Assembly: GCF_036885195.1 (NCBI RefSeq)
Contig: NZ_CP133656.1
Location: forward strand, 2,418,001-2,482,000
From: Pectobacterium cacticida
Lineage (GTDB): Bacteria; Pseudomonadota; Gammaproteobacteria; Enterobacterales; Enterobacteriaceae
Reading direction: 5' to 3'
DNA length: 64,000 nucleotides
In this document: positions 45,215 through 53,832 of the stretch, piece after piece
How positions within the stretch are numbered: the stretch's first letter is position 1
Layout of the letters: the number at the start of each line of letters is the position of its first letter
Program-made: the position numbers and the translations under genes
The notes under the pieces: generated by a model
Database searches by the model: none
What the model was told of the DNA's origin: nothing
Seen by the model: the letters and a program-made list of their open reading frames with translations, nothing else

Positions 45215-45290
45215 TCCTCTGTAGTTCAGTCGGTAGAACGGCGGACTGTTAATCCGTATGTCACTGGTTCGAGTCCAGTCAGAGGAGCCA
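45215..45290 (+). tRNA. tRNA-Asn (GTT anticodon)
   Basis: 76 nt folding as a full cloverleaf: acceptor TCCTCTG/CAGAGGA with encoded GCCA end, D-arm with GTAGTTCAGTCGGTAGAAC, anticodon loop CTGTTAA (anticodon GTT), T-arm CTGGTTCGAGTCCAG. tRNA-Asn is a common integration site, and a P4-type integrase lies 180 bp downstream. Confidence 0.97.
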
Positions 45291-45298
45291 TTTTAGAG

Positions 45299-45329
45299 AA
45301 AGCAGACGTTCACTGACGTCTGCTTTTTT
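45299..45329 (+). terminator. Terminator of tRNA-Asn
   Basis: AAAGCAGACGT, 6-nt loop, ACGTCTGCTTT, then TTT, starting 8 nt after the tRNA. Perfect 11-bp stem with T-run. Confidence 0.9.
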
Positions 45330-45469
45330 GCTTTTTATCAATTGGTTATCCTCTTCTTCAGGTTCGCCCTCGTTCACCCAAAAACACTCGAAGCCATACC
45401 CTTTTGCTGGTAAAAATACGGGTAAAGCTGGTTCGATTTCGTTTTTACCAGCAATCGGAGGGAACCGTC

Positions 45470-46682
45470 ATGTTACTTACTGATTCCACAGTGAAAAATG
45501 CAAAGTCTCTTGAGAAGGAATATAAGCTGACAGACGGCTTTGGTATGCATCTGTTAGTGCATCCTAATGGGCCTAAATACTGGCGCTTGTCTTATCGTTT
45601 CGAAAAGAAGCAAAAAAGCTGTTAGCTACAGGAGTAGATCCCAGCGCCAAAAAACAGGCTGACAACAAAATCGTTCAGGAACGACGTAACAATACCCGCG
45701 CTTTCAAAACAGTTGCCAAAAGTGGTTTGCCACCAAAACCACATGGTCGGAAGATTATCAGCGTTCTGTCTGGACACGGCTGGAAACTTATCTGTTCCCT
45801 GATATTGGCAACAAAGACATTGCTGAACTGGATACCGGCGATCTGCTGGTTCCCATCAAAAAGATAGAGAAGCTGGGCTATCTGGAAATCGCTATGCGGG
45901 TGAAGCAATATGCCACTGCCATTATGCGCTATGCCGTCCAGCAAAAGATGATCCGTTTCAACCCTGCCTATGATTTGGAAGGGGCAGTTCAGAAGCCACA
46001 GACGGAACACCACCCCGCTATCAAACTGGAAGAAATACCTACTCTGCTGGAACGCATTGAAGGCTATAAAGGCCGTAGCAGGCTGACGCAACTTGCGATA
46101 AAACTCAATCTACTGATTTTTGTTCGCTCCAGTGAACTCCGCTTTGCCCGATGGTCAGAGATCGATTTTAAAAGCGCTTTGTGGGTTATCCCTGAACAAC
46201 GTGAGGCCATTGAAGGGATCAAGCATTCAGGCCGTGGTGCTAAAATGCGCAGAAAGCACTATATTCCTTTGTGTAGCCAAGCCTTAGCCATTTTGGAAGA
46301 GCTAAAAGACCTTACCTATGACGTTAACGGTGATGACGGCTTTATCCTGACTGGCTGTTATGATGCAATGAAGCCTATGAGTGAAAACACCATCAACAAA
46401 GCACTGCGTAAAATGGGCTATGACACCAAAACCGACCTGTGTGGTCATGGTTTCCGAACGCTGGCGTGTAGTGCCTTAATTGAATCAGGGATCTGGCCTG
46501 AAGATGTGGTTGAAGTTCAAATGAGCCACATGGAAAAGAACAACGTTCGCGCTGCCTATACCCACAAGGCCAAACACCTTGAACAACGCCGCCTGATGCT
46601 GCAATGGTGGGCTGATTTTCTGGATGCTAACAGCAACGGTATGGTGAGGCCGTTTGAGTTTGGGCAGAAAGGAGCGATTTAA
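45470..46682 (+). pseudogene. P4-type tyrosine recombinase (integrase), degraded
   Basis: Integrase that would insert an island into the neighbouring tRNA-Asn. The N-terminus (MLLTDSTVKNAKSLEKEYKL, YWRLSYRFE) starts at 45470 with GGAGG upstream. Near 45612 the reading breaks: KQK is followed in another frame by KLLATGVDPSAKKQ, and about 25 family residues between them are missing. A second frameshift occurs near 45718 (VAK then WFATKTTWSEDYQRS in the next frame). The C-terminal catalytic part is intact: Arg in FVRSSELRFARW, HGFRT (His-x-x-Arg) and Tyr in AAYTHKAK. Presumably inactive, so the island is fixed here. Confidence 0.88.
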
Positions 46683-46802
46683 GGCTAAGGATGGCTGATG
46701 TTCCATCCCCACAGATGCAATCTGACAGATATCTGCATAAATAGTAGACACCTGTCAGATTAGCTCTAATTTAATATATTTAAATATGCATAATTAATAT
46801 TA

Positions 46803-47612
46803 TCACACCCGCACTGAAAACTCAGGAGCATGGAAATCCATAGCCATGAGTTTTCCTGTTTTATATTTTTCTTCTAAATATCGAAGCCGAGGATCATCAT
46901 AAGCAGCTAGACTTGGTCGATTCATTTTTGGAATATCCTTATCAAGGATATAAGCCTTATTTGATTTTTCCTCTTCAAGAGGATCACGGATAGCGTTGCC
47001 GAAAGGAGTAAGAATGCCAGAGTTTTTTATCTCAGCATAATTATTTGACAATGGGTTAAGAACCACAAACAGAGTTACATTCTCATTAACAACACTAGCT
47101 ATAATAGCAGCATCTATTTCATTTTTTCTTTTATTAAATTCCGACTCTCTATAAAAATAGCATTTCTTGCAGTGATCATTCCCGCCAGACTCCATTATAT
47201 TGGTTGTTCCGCATAATGTATCAAAAGCCATTTCAATTTTAGCTGAAAGATTCATACCTGTTACAATAAATAGTAATATCTTGAAGTCATGTGGTTTATC
47301 AATGGCTGATGATGAAAGCTGTTTTGATGCATCACTAATTATATTGGCCATAGAACGGTCTCGACCAAGAGTTGCTAAATCCATATACACCCCACCTTCT
47401 GATAAAACACGTTCTCTTTCATTCTCCTTATTTTTATCATCAAACTTCATTTTAGCCTCAACTAATGCTGAATGATCATTTAACTCAATAGAAAAATCCG
47501 CTTCTTTTTTATCAGACGGAGGGATTATATTAACTTCATAGCCTAAATCTTTCAGTAAAAAATAAGCCACATGATCGGATTCGTTTCTGAAATCAGGTAA
47601 TGCATCAGTCAT
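46803..47612 (-). CDS. Orphan PD-(D/E)XK-like protein, unknown function
   Basis: 269 aa, AT-rich, acidic and Lys-rich. Residues 10-60 look like a restriction-nuclease core: Glu11 on a first helix, Asp39 (EADFSI), then Glu52-Ala-Lys54 (LVEAKMKF), the D-(12-13)-ExK spacing. A CxxC pair (Cys148, Cys151) follows a glycine-rich stretch. No helicase, methylase or toxin partner adjoins it. I do not recognise the family. ATG at 47612 has AAGGA 7 nt upstream. Its position beside a dead integrase suggests a defence or mobile-element gene; this is inference. Confidence 0.7.
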   Translation of the reverse strand: MTDALPDFRNESDHVAYFLLKDLGYEVNIIPPSDKKEADFSIELNDHSALVEAKMKFDDKNKENERERVLSEGGVYMDLATLGRDRSMANIISDASKQLSSSAIDKPHDFKILLFIVTGMNLSAKIEMAFDTLCGTTNIMESGGNDHCKKCYFYRESEFNKRKNEIDAAIIASVVNENVTLFVVLNPLSNNYAEIKNSGILTPFGNAIRDPLEEEKSNKAYILDKDIPKMNRPSLAAYDDPRLRYLEEKYKTGKLMAMDFHAPEFSVRV

Positions 47613-48070
47613 GTTTATTTCCTTCTAAAAAATCAGTGACGTTACACTCTAAAATACTATCATTTTGATTGAATTTACAATCTATCATAAAATTTCGCTG
47701 CGCGAAAATTTCTTTTTAATAGCGAATTAAATTTATTCTTTTGAAGAATATGAAGCAAAAAAATACCTAGAAAAAACCTAATTAACATATTAGCATCACC
47801 ATGCTAATTTTGAAAATTAAAACCAATATTATTAAGCAAAAACTCCAACCATTCTTGCAGTTTGAAACTTATGGATTTAATCGGTCGGGAATTTATCAAC
47901 TTTAGGTTTTTCTTGTATCGCGCTTAGTAATTGACTAGTACCAATCCTAGCCTTACATTGCAGCCAATCAGGTACGTACTTAACAAAAACAACCTGAACA
48001 CCCGTTTCGCCCCTGCAAGGTACTGCAATACCAGACAAGGGCTAACCTCAACGTTATACGGAGTAACGCT
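47613..48070. other. Intergenic AT-rich region in the island
   Basis: 458 bp. The left 300 bp are very AT-rich without a gene. The right 120 bp become GC-balanced and lead into two small overlapping ORFs; a 138-codon open frame from 47931 is real only in its last 59 codons. Confidence 0.55.
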
Positions 48071-48178
48071 ATGGCTGTCTGTCAGTTTACCCATTCCCTT
48101 CCTGAAAATCTGCATCTGGCTACTGCTTTTTTTGCCACAACTCAGCATCCAGCAACGGAGGCTTATCATGTTCGATAA
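48071..48178 (+). CDS. Small ORF (35 aa) overlapping the next gene
   Basis: MAVCQFTHSL to TEAYHVR, 35 residues, with GGAG about 7 nt before the ATG. Its stop lies 11 nt inside the next gene, so translating it would carry ribosomes across that gene's start, a coupling or leader arrangement. No known domain. Support is the ribosome site and the overlap only. Confidence 0.5.
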   Translation: MAVCQFTHSLPENLHLATAFFATTQHPATEAYHVR

Positions 48179-48347
48179 CACACCTCTGGAACTGGAGGAA
48201 ATCATCGATCAGTGTCGGGCATTAATTTATGCCGTTGTTGAACTGGATGAACCCAAGGCAAAAGAGATTTTGATCTTCGTTCTTTGGGAACGGATTGATC
48301 TGTTATCTCGTACTTTTCATACGCCAGAAGTGATTCCAGTAGGCTAA
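48168..48347 (+). CDS. Small acidic hypothetical protein (59 aa)
   Basis: 59 residues, start MFDNTPLELEEIIDQCRALI, end TPEVIPVG; mostly helical and acidic, with no membrane segment. A good ribosome site (GGAGG, 7 nt) precedes the ATG. Probably an island accessory protein. Downstream lie a perfect 16-bp palindrome (48379-48394, CACAATTTTAATTGTG) and a CAGCACA/TGTGCTG hairpin before the IS. Confidence 0.6.
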   Translation: MFDNTPLELEEIIDQCRALIYAVVELDEPKAKEILIFVLWERIDLLSRTFHTPEVIPVG

Positions 48348-48441
48348 GGAAACACCCATGGGGGTAACGCATTAAGGCCACAATTTTAATTGTGCGGGAA
48401 GTTGAGCAGCACATACAGATTGTTGTGCTGATATTTAATTT

Positions 48442-48449
48442 TTTTGATT
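48442..48449. repeat. Target-site duplication, left copy
   Basis: TTGATTAC directly before the left IS end, repeated exactly at 49767-49774 after the right end. An 8-bp duplication is normal for the IS256 family and shows a simple insertion. Confidence 0.93.
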
Positions 48450-49766
48450 ACGACCCTGTAAATAATTCTGTGTAACTGCCACCGTATTAAAGGTGATCGC
48501 TCAGGCGGTCACCGAACTCGATAATAAAACGGCTCATCGCCAGCCGCCAGTTCTGTATCGGCATGCTCCATTTTTTCGAGGCCGACTCGATCGCCAGATA
48601 AATCACTTTCCGCACCGAATCGTCCGTTGGGAACACTTTGCGTTTCTTTATCGCCTGACGGATGACGCTGTTCAACGATTCGATGGCATTCGTCGTGTAG
48701 ATGGCCTTACGGATATCGGGCGGGTAGCCAAAGAATGTATTGAGATTTTCCCAGTGCGTGCGCCAACTCTTACTGATTTGCGGGTATTTCTCATCCCAGA
48801 TGCCGGAGAATTTGTCCAGCGCCATCAGCGCCGCTTCCTCTGTCGGTGCCTGATACACGGCTTTCAACCCGCTGGTGACTGCTTTGTAATCCTTCCATGA
48901 GACGTATTTCAGACTATTGCGTACCATATGGATAATGCATAACTGAATATGGGTCTGCGGATAGACGCTGTTGATGGCCTCCGGGAAGCCCTTCAGACCG
49001 TCCACGCAGGCAATGAGAATGTCCTTAAGCCCCCGGTTCTTAAGCTCTGTCAGCACGTTCAACCAGAACTTCGCCCCTTCATTTTCCGCCAGCCACATGC
49101 CCAGCAGTTCTTTCTGACCGTCGGTGTTGATGCCCAGCGCAAGGAACACCGCTTTATTGATGACACTGCCGCCATCACGAACTTTCACCACAATACAGTC
49201 AAGATAAACAATGGGATACAGTGAGTCTAACGGACGGTTTTGCCATGCAGTAACCTGCTCTTTAACGGCGTCGGTCACTTTAGATATCAGCGTGGGAGAG
49301 ACATCGGCATCGTACATTTCTTTGAACGTGGCGACAATTTCCCGCGTGGTCATGCCCTTGGCATAGAGGGATAAAATCTGGCTGTCCATCTGCGTGATGC
49401 GAGTCTGATTTTTCTTTATTAACTGCGGTTCAAAGGTGCTTTCACGGTCACGTGGCGTGTTGATTTCAAGCTCGCCGTCATCGCACAGCAGGGTTTTAGA
49501 TGAATAGCCGTTGCGGGTATTCGAGCCTGATTTTGGGGCATTTTTCTCGTGCCCGAGGTGCTCGGTTAACTCAGCATTGAGTGCTGTTTCGACGGTAAGC
49601 TTTGTCAGCATACGAGAAAACGCATTCAGGTCAGCTTCGGTTTTAAGGCCTTTAGCCAGTTCAGCAGCGAGTGCTTTGAGTTTCTTTTCGTCCATAATTA
49701 GCCTGTCTCTGTTGTTGGAGTGAACATATCAAAAACAGGCAGATACACAATCTAAATTACAGTCTC
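48450..49766 (-). mobile_element. Complete IS256-family insertion sequence (1317 bp)
   Basis: Bounded by 29-bp imperfect inverted repeats: GACCCTGTAAATAATTCTGT... (48450-48478) and, reversed, GAGACTGTAATTTAGATTGT... (49738-49766), both ending in CTGCC. Flanked by TTGATTAC direct repeats. Contains one full transposase gene. The intact repeats, duplication and gene imply a recent, possibly still active insertion. Confidence 0.95.
48487..49695 (-). CDS. IS256-family transposase
   Basis: Mutator-type transposase (402 aa, full length). The DDE triad can be placed at Asp166 (YLDCIVVKV), Asp232 (ACVDGLKGF) and Glu340 (TTNAIESLN), each in its family motif. The N-terminal helix region (EHLGHEKNAPKSGSNTRNG) binds the ends. 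Start ATG at 49695, ribosome site AGACAGG about 6 nt upstream. A broken inverted relative of this gene lies at 53049-53645. Confidence 0.96.
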   Translation of the reverse strand: MDEKKLKALAAELAKGLKTEADLNAFSRMLTKLTVETALNAELTEHLGHEKNAPKSGSNTRNGYSSKTLLCDDGELEINTPRDRESTFEPQLIKKNQTRITQMDSQILSLYAKGMTTREIVATFKEMYDADVSPTLISKVTDAVKEQVTAWQNRPLDSLYPIVYLDCIVVKVRDGGSVINKAVFLALGINTDGQKELLGMWLAENEGAKFWLNVLTELKNRGLKDILIACVDGLKGFPEAINSVYPQTHIQLCIIHMVRNSLKYVSWKDYKAVTSGLKAVYQAPTEEAALMALDKFSGIWDEKYPQISKSWRTHWENLNTFFGYPPDIRKAIYTTNAIESLNSVIRQAIKKRKVFPTDDSVRKVIYLAIESASKKWSMPIQNWRLAMSRFIIEFGDRLSDHL

Positions 49767-49774
49767 TTGATTAC
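49767..49774. repeat. Target-site duplication, right copy
   Basis: TTGATTAC directly after the right IS end, identical to 48442-48449. Confidence 0.93.
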
Positions 49775-49819
49775 AGTTCGTCGTTATGAGATTTTTATCT
49801 CAACAAGTAAATCATCAGA

Positions 49820-50029
49820 CTACTTTTTAAAATCAACCTTACTGAAACAGTCTGGTGTTAATGTGATACAGGCCAGTGTCTCGCCATTATCATTGCAAAA
49901 TTCTATCTCATACGCAGGGGATGGCTCATTATAAATGTGAACAATAGCCCCTAGCATTCCTTTTTTCAACCCTTCATCTGGAAGATCATTTTTTAAAGAA
50001 ATAACATCAAATAAAGAATAACTCTCCAT
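49820..50029 (-). CDS. DUF4926-like small protein
   Basis: 69 aa. The order LFDVISLKNDLPDEGLKKG, then GAIVHIYNEP, YEIEFCNDNGE and TLTPDCF, follows the DUF4926 family, small proteins often found in toxin-immunity arrays. It sits 17 bp downstream of a CPCC-family gene and behind a PAAR effector/immunity pair, which fits an extra immunity gene. Family assigned by eye. Confidence 0.7.
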   Translation of the reverse strand: MESYSLFDVISLKNDLPDEGLKKGMLGAIVHIYNEPSPAYEIEFCNDNGETLACITLTPDCFSKVDFKK

Positions 50030-50046
50030 ATATCTCTACTATTACA

Positions 50047-50244
50047 TCATTTAACTTTTCGACCATTTCTAAAAGCTTCTCTAGCTTCATTTAAACTCAT
50101 CTTGTTTGCTCCACTTCTATCAGGATTTTTAGACTGAAAAGGATCGTCCTCCCACCCACAATTAGAGCAAACATCATATTCACCTAACACTTCAAATTCA
50201 TGCTTACCGCAGCATGGACAGGGGTAATTATATTCATTGGTCAC
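50047..50244 (-). CDS. CPCC-family cysteine-rich small protein
   Basis: 65 aa. YPCPCCGKHEFEVLGEYDVC followed by SNCGWEDDPFQ: a zinc-ribbon-like CPCC motif with the conserved WEDDP and the C-terminal NKMSLNEAREAFRNG helix. CPCC proteins occur in bacterial toxin-immunity clusters. Start is GTG at 50244 with AGGAGG 8 nt upstream; the sequence before it has no ATG in frame. Probably co-transcribed with the DUF4926-like gene. Confidence 0.75.
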   Translation of the reverse strand: MTNEYNYPCPCCGKHEFEVLGEYDVCSNCGWEDDPFQSKNPDRSGANKMSLNEAREAFRNGRKVK

Positions 50245-50407
50245 TCCAACACCTCCTGCCTATAAATTAAAACCCCTATTATACATAGCTATTAAATAAT
50301 ATCGCTACACTTGCGGGATATATCACCACACCAGCACTGATTTCGTACAATAAAAAGCAAATTATCATATGCAACATCATTAGAAAAAAACACCAAATAA
50401 ATAAACC

Positions 50408-50917
50408 CTAATTATTTAATACCTTTCTCATTATATATATTCTCTTATTATCCTCTGAATAACTGGATGAAACAAGTACTGTGTACCCTTTCATCTCCAT
50501 AGAGTTCAAATACTCCTGAATCAAATTTTCTTCTGCTGTATTTTTTTGAATTAGGTTAAGGTGGTGAAGAAGCCACGTTTTCCTTCTTGAAATAAATAAA
50601 TTAGGAGTAAAACAGTTTATTTCATGACAGTCATCAATATCTGTTAATGTAAGACATAAAAAATAATCACAAAAATCACTTCCAGATAACGTTCCCTTTA
50701 CTAAATCAAGGATATTGTCAATGAGTTCGATTCCTTTTTTTATCAAAATCTTGTTCTTTTCATCAAAAGACAATGAGTCTAAGAAAGAAATATTTTCAAA
50801 GCGAGAGAACAAAGGAATTTCTTCAAAATCTTGATAATGACGAAGATAAAGAGAACTATTATTTAACTCCTCTTTTTCCATGAGAAACTCTAATTCCGCA
50901 TCAAATTCATTTTTCAT
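50408..50917 (-). CDS. Putative immunity protein of the PAAR effector
   Basis: 169 aa, soluble, strongly acidic and AT-rich, starting MKNEFDAELEFLMEKEELNN. No named family recognised. It begins 2 nt after the stop of the PAAR/S-pyocin effector gene and lies on the same strand: the standard place for a cognate immunity gene. Acidic charge fits binding a basic toxin domain. Start at 50917 chosen (GGAG 8 nt upstream) over 50938, which would overlap the effector. Confidence 0.75.
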   Translation of the reverse strand: MKNEFDAELEFLMEKEELNNSSLYLRHYQDFEEIPLFSRFENISFLDSLSFDEKNKILIKKGIELIDNILDLVKGTLSGSDFCDYFLCLTLTDIDDCHEINCFTPNLFISRRKTWLLHHLNLIQKNTAEENLIQEYLNSMEMKGYTVLVSSSYSEDNKRIYIMRKVLNN

Positions 50918-50919
50918 AC

Positions 50920-52569
50920 TCAATCTCCTATACCCCATCCATTCGCTTTAAGCCATTGCAACGTTTTTTTAGAAAACTCTGGGTCTCCATCATGTATCGA
51001 ACCATCCAAATTTACAGCCCCTCCATTCTTTCCATGAGCATGCCATTGTGAACCGGGAACACTCAATTCTGGTGAATCAATGCGTGTGATTTCATTTGGC
51101 CCTTGACCTTTTCTTATCTTATTTTTTGCGTCTTTTGGCGATCCCTGAATCCCCTTGGGAGGCTTACTCAGATAAACATAAATCGGTGGAAACGCATTCT
51201 CAGGGAACACCAGAATGTAATCCCGAAAATCCTTCTCGTCCGGAATTGGCGTCGCAAGAATACTGACATCATCCATCTCTGGAATTTCAAATCCCGGTAC
51301 CGCTGACGGAATAACAGACTGTTCACCGTGTGCCGTATCTGTGGGTAATTCTACCCCCGGATTATCCGGTGTCCATAAAATAGTCGGTCCGGTTGCCCCC
51401 TCTTCCCAGAACTCGTAGCGGTTATTGGGGAAATCATGTTTCAGTAATCTAACACGCACCTGATCGCGACCGCTTTCCATACTGGTGTGGTAGCCAACCG
51501 CCTTCAGCCTGCCCGTTTCCTCATCTTCCGCCCACTGATAACGCACACGACTTGGAACTGTTCCCTGTTTCTTCGCTACTTCCAGTAATCTTTCCGGGGT
51601 CAGCAAATCGTCTTTTTCACCTTTCAGATGCTGCTGAATCAATGCGCCCATCAGCAAGAAACTTTGCGCCATCTGCAACTGGCCTTGCCAGATTGATGGA
51701 CCAGACAGGCGTTTCATCTGATGTGTCAGTGCTTTTGCGGCATCCTGATTGGCCTGAGCCACTGCGCCACCCGCAGCAGCAGTCGTCCCCGCCTGTGCTG
51801 CCGTACCTGCCATTACCACCTGTGGAGGTGGCGGCAACATGGCAGCATCCGCTTTACCCACAAGCAAACCGAATATTGTCTGATACCACGGCTCCATCGG
51901 GGGAATTTGAGGCTTACCAATCGCACTGGGCGAGGTCTGAGGTAACGGTTCGTTTTTTCCGGCAAATGATTTAGAGGAGGCAACCGCAGAGGTGTCTTTC
52001 TTTTTCGCTGCCTGCACATACTGTTTCACTTCACCCGGCTTATCATCTGGAGTGATAGGCTTACCAACAGGCTCCGCGACATAGAAACTCATCTCCCCGA
52101 TGTTGCCCTGTGGCTCCTCTTCCTTTCCCGCATCGGTACAACCCGCGCCACGTAAACAGGATTTGGCAAAAACAGGCTCAACTGTCAGCATCGGCGTCAG
52201 CGACAATATCGGAGAGCGATTTAATACCGCCTGTTTCGCGCATTCCTGAACGGGAGATTTATACGGTGTATCACCAATAATGACGTTGCCACTGCCGGAT
52301 ATGATGACGCCACCGCAATTGATACCATCCCCAATACGCGCAGCGGGCTTACCGTTAATAATGACGGTCGGTGAACCTTCGGCGATTTTTCGGGAATGAA
52401 CACCATGTGGGGCATTGGGACAGGGACAACCGTGAAGCAGAACCGTATCGCCTTGTCGGGCGGCAGGCTGACCATTAATGATAACATCTGGACTGCCTTC
52501 GGTTATCGGGGTTTCCGGGAAGCAGTCATGACCGCTTCCTATATCGTTAAGACGAGCCGCACCCGGCAT
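50920..52569 (-). CDS. PAAR-domain T6SS effector with S-type pyocin domain
   Basis: 549 aa. PAAR repeats fill residues 1-105 (AARLNDIGSGHDCFPETPI, PDVIINGQPAARQGD, PTVIINGKPAARIGDGI), capping a VgrG spike. A Pro/Ala linker follows (about 165-300), then an S-type pyocin domain (about 330-470: RVRYQWAEDEETGRLK, VRVRLLKHDF, RYEFWEE, FRDYILVFPENAFPPIYVYL). The last ~75 residues are the toxin: GPNEITRIDSPEL, SQWHAHGKNGG, LDGSIHDGDPEFSKKTLQWLKANGW, a type I cannot name. Start 52569 (MPGAAR) has AAGGAG 8 nt upstream. No T6SS structural genes are in the window. Confidence 0.88.
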   Translation of the reverse strand: MPGAARLNDIGSGHDCFPETPITEGSPDVIINGQPAARQGDTVLLHGCPCPNAPHGVHSRKIAEGSPTVIINGKPAARIGDGINCGGVIISGSGNVIIGDTPYKSPVQECAKQAVLNRSPILSLTPMLTVEPVFAKSCLRGAGCTDAGKEEEPQGNIGEMSFYVAEPVGKPITPDDKPGEVKQYVQAAKKKDTSAVASSKSFAGKNEPLPQTSPSAIGKPQIPPMEPWYQTIFGLLVGKADAAMLPPPPQVVMAGTAAQAGTTAAAGGAVAQANQDAAKALTHQMKRLSGPSIWQGQLQMAQSFLLMGALIQQHLKGEKDDLLTPERLLEVAKKQGTVPSRVRYQWAEDEETGRLKAVGYHTSMESGRDQVRVRLLKHDFPNNRYEFWEEGATGPTILWTPDNPGVELPTDTAHGEQSVIPSAVPGFEIPEMDDVSILATPIPDEKDFRDYILVFPENAFPPIYVYLSKPPKGIQGSPKDAKNKIRKGQGPNEITRIDSPELSVPGSQWHAHGKNGGAVNLDGSIHDGDPEFSKKTLQWLKANGWGIGD

Positions 52570-53048
52570 GGTCATTCTCCTTTGACGGTTAATTATTCCT
52601 TTGATAACGGAATTCTGGGCGATATTAATACGGGATTCAATCCTGAATGCTCTATCAAATGCAGAAACAGCGTTGATGAATGAGATTTTTATTTAGGCCA
52701 AGAGATTATCTTTTATTAAGTCATAATCCTGTCAAAAAATATTTAACCTTCTTAAGCTAACAGAAAGGATAAAACACTGGTGCTACGGCGATAAAATCCA
52801 GAAATTTTATAACCACCTGAATAACAGACATATCAGGACTTAAACATCATTACTGAAAATACCTTTTAATAAAAGACAATATTTATCCATATTTTATTTT
52901 CTCCACACGCCATAAACTATAAGGACGATATTCTTCGGTCATACTATCATTCCTTTTTCCGACTTCACAGGTTTCCACTTTATTTAGATCACTGGCGCTA
53001 ATCCATCCGGTATATCGATGAGTGTCAAGATGATTTGCGACCACGACA
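52570..53048. other. AT-rich intergenic region upstream of the PAAR gene
   Basis: About 480 bp between the effector gene and the IS remnant. No gene recognised. It should contain the effector promoter. Two plus-strand frames here are chance overlaps. Confidence 0.55.
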
Positions 53049-53645
53049 ACCTCGGGCACGAGAAAAATGCCCCAAAATCAGGTTCGAATACCCGCAATGG
53101 TTATTCATCTAAAACGCTGCTGTGCGATGATGGCGAGCTTGAAATCAACACGCCACGCGACCGTGAAAGTACCTTTGAACCGCAGTTTATAAAGAAAAAT
53201 CAGACTCGCATCACGCAGATGGACAGCCAGATTTTATCCCTCTATGCCAAAGGCATGACCACGCGGGAAATCGTCGCCACGTTCAAAGAAATGTACGATG
53301 CCGATGTCTCCCCTGCGCTGATATCTAAAGTGACCGACGCCGTTAAAGAGCAAGTCACTGAATGGCAAAACCGTCCGTTAGACTCACTGTATCCCATTGT
53401 TTATCTTGACTGTATTGTGGTGAAAGTTCGTCGTGGCAGCGGTGTCATCAATAAAGCGGTATTCCTTGCGCTGGGCATCAACACCGACGGCCAAAAAGAA
53501 CTGCTGGGCATGTGGCTGGCCGAAAATGGAGCATGCCGATACAGAACTGGCGGCTGGCGATGAGCCGTTTTATTATCGAGTTCGGTGACCGCCTGAGCGC
53601 TCACCTTTAATACGGTGGCAGTTACACAGAATTATTTACAAGGTC
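53049..53645 (+). mobile_element. IS256-family remnant, inverted relative to the complete copy
   Basis: Homology begins at 53049 with codon 47 of the transposase (LGHEKNAPKSG) and runs near-identically to LAEN (residue 205). There it jumps to residues 376-402 (SMPIQNWRLAMSRF to RLSAHL). The junction (53523-53528, AAAATG) is a 6-bp microhomology shared by both sides. The left end, residues 1-46 and Asp232/Glu340 are lost. The right inverted repeat (53617-53645) differs from the complete IS at one base. It lies on the plus strand, opposite to the complete copy. Confidence 0.93.
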
Positions 53646-53832
53646 ATCTCTATTCGCGTAACTTCTTTATTACACTGAAGGAAGATGACTGTTCAGCATT
53701 CGCTCTGGCTGCGCTCCATCTCACCCATGTACCAGCACTGGCTTGATGGCTACATACGGCGCTGGGTTAACGCTTAAATATATCCGGCATTTACGTTAAA
53801 CCATATGTTAAACCCTGAATGGAAATTAGAGT

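Noticed and set aside
53684..53776. 30-codon ORF (MTVQHSLWLR to RRWVNA) after the IS remnant
   Set aside because: Too short and isolated; may be the tail of a deleted gene but nothing supports it.
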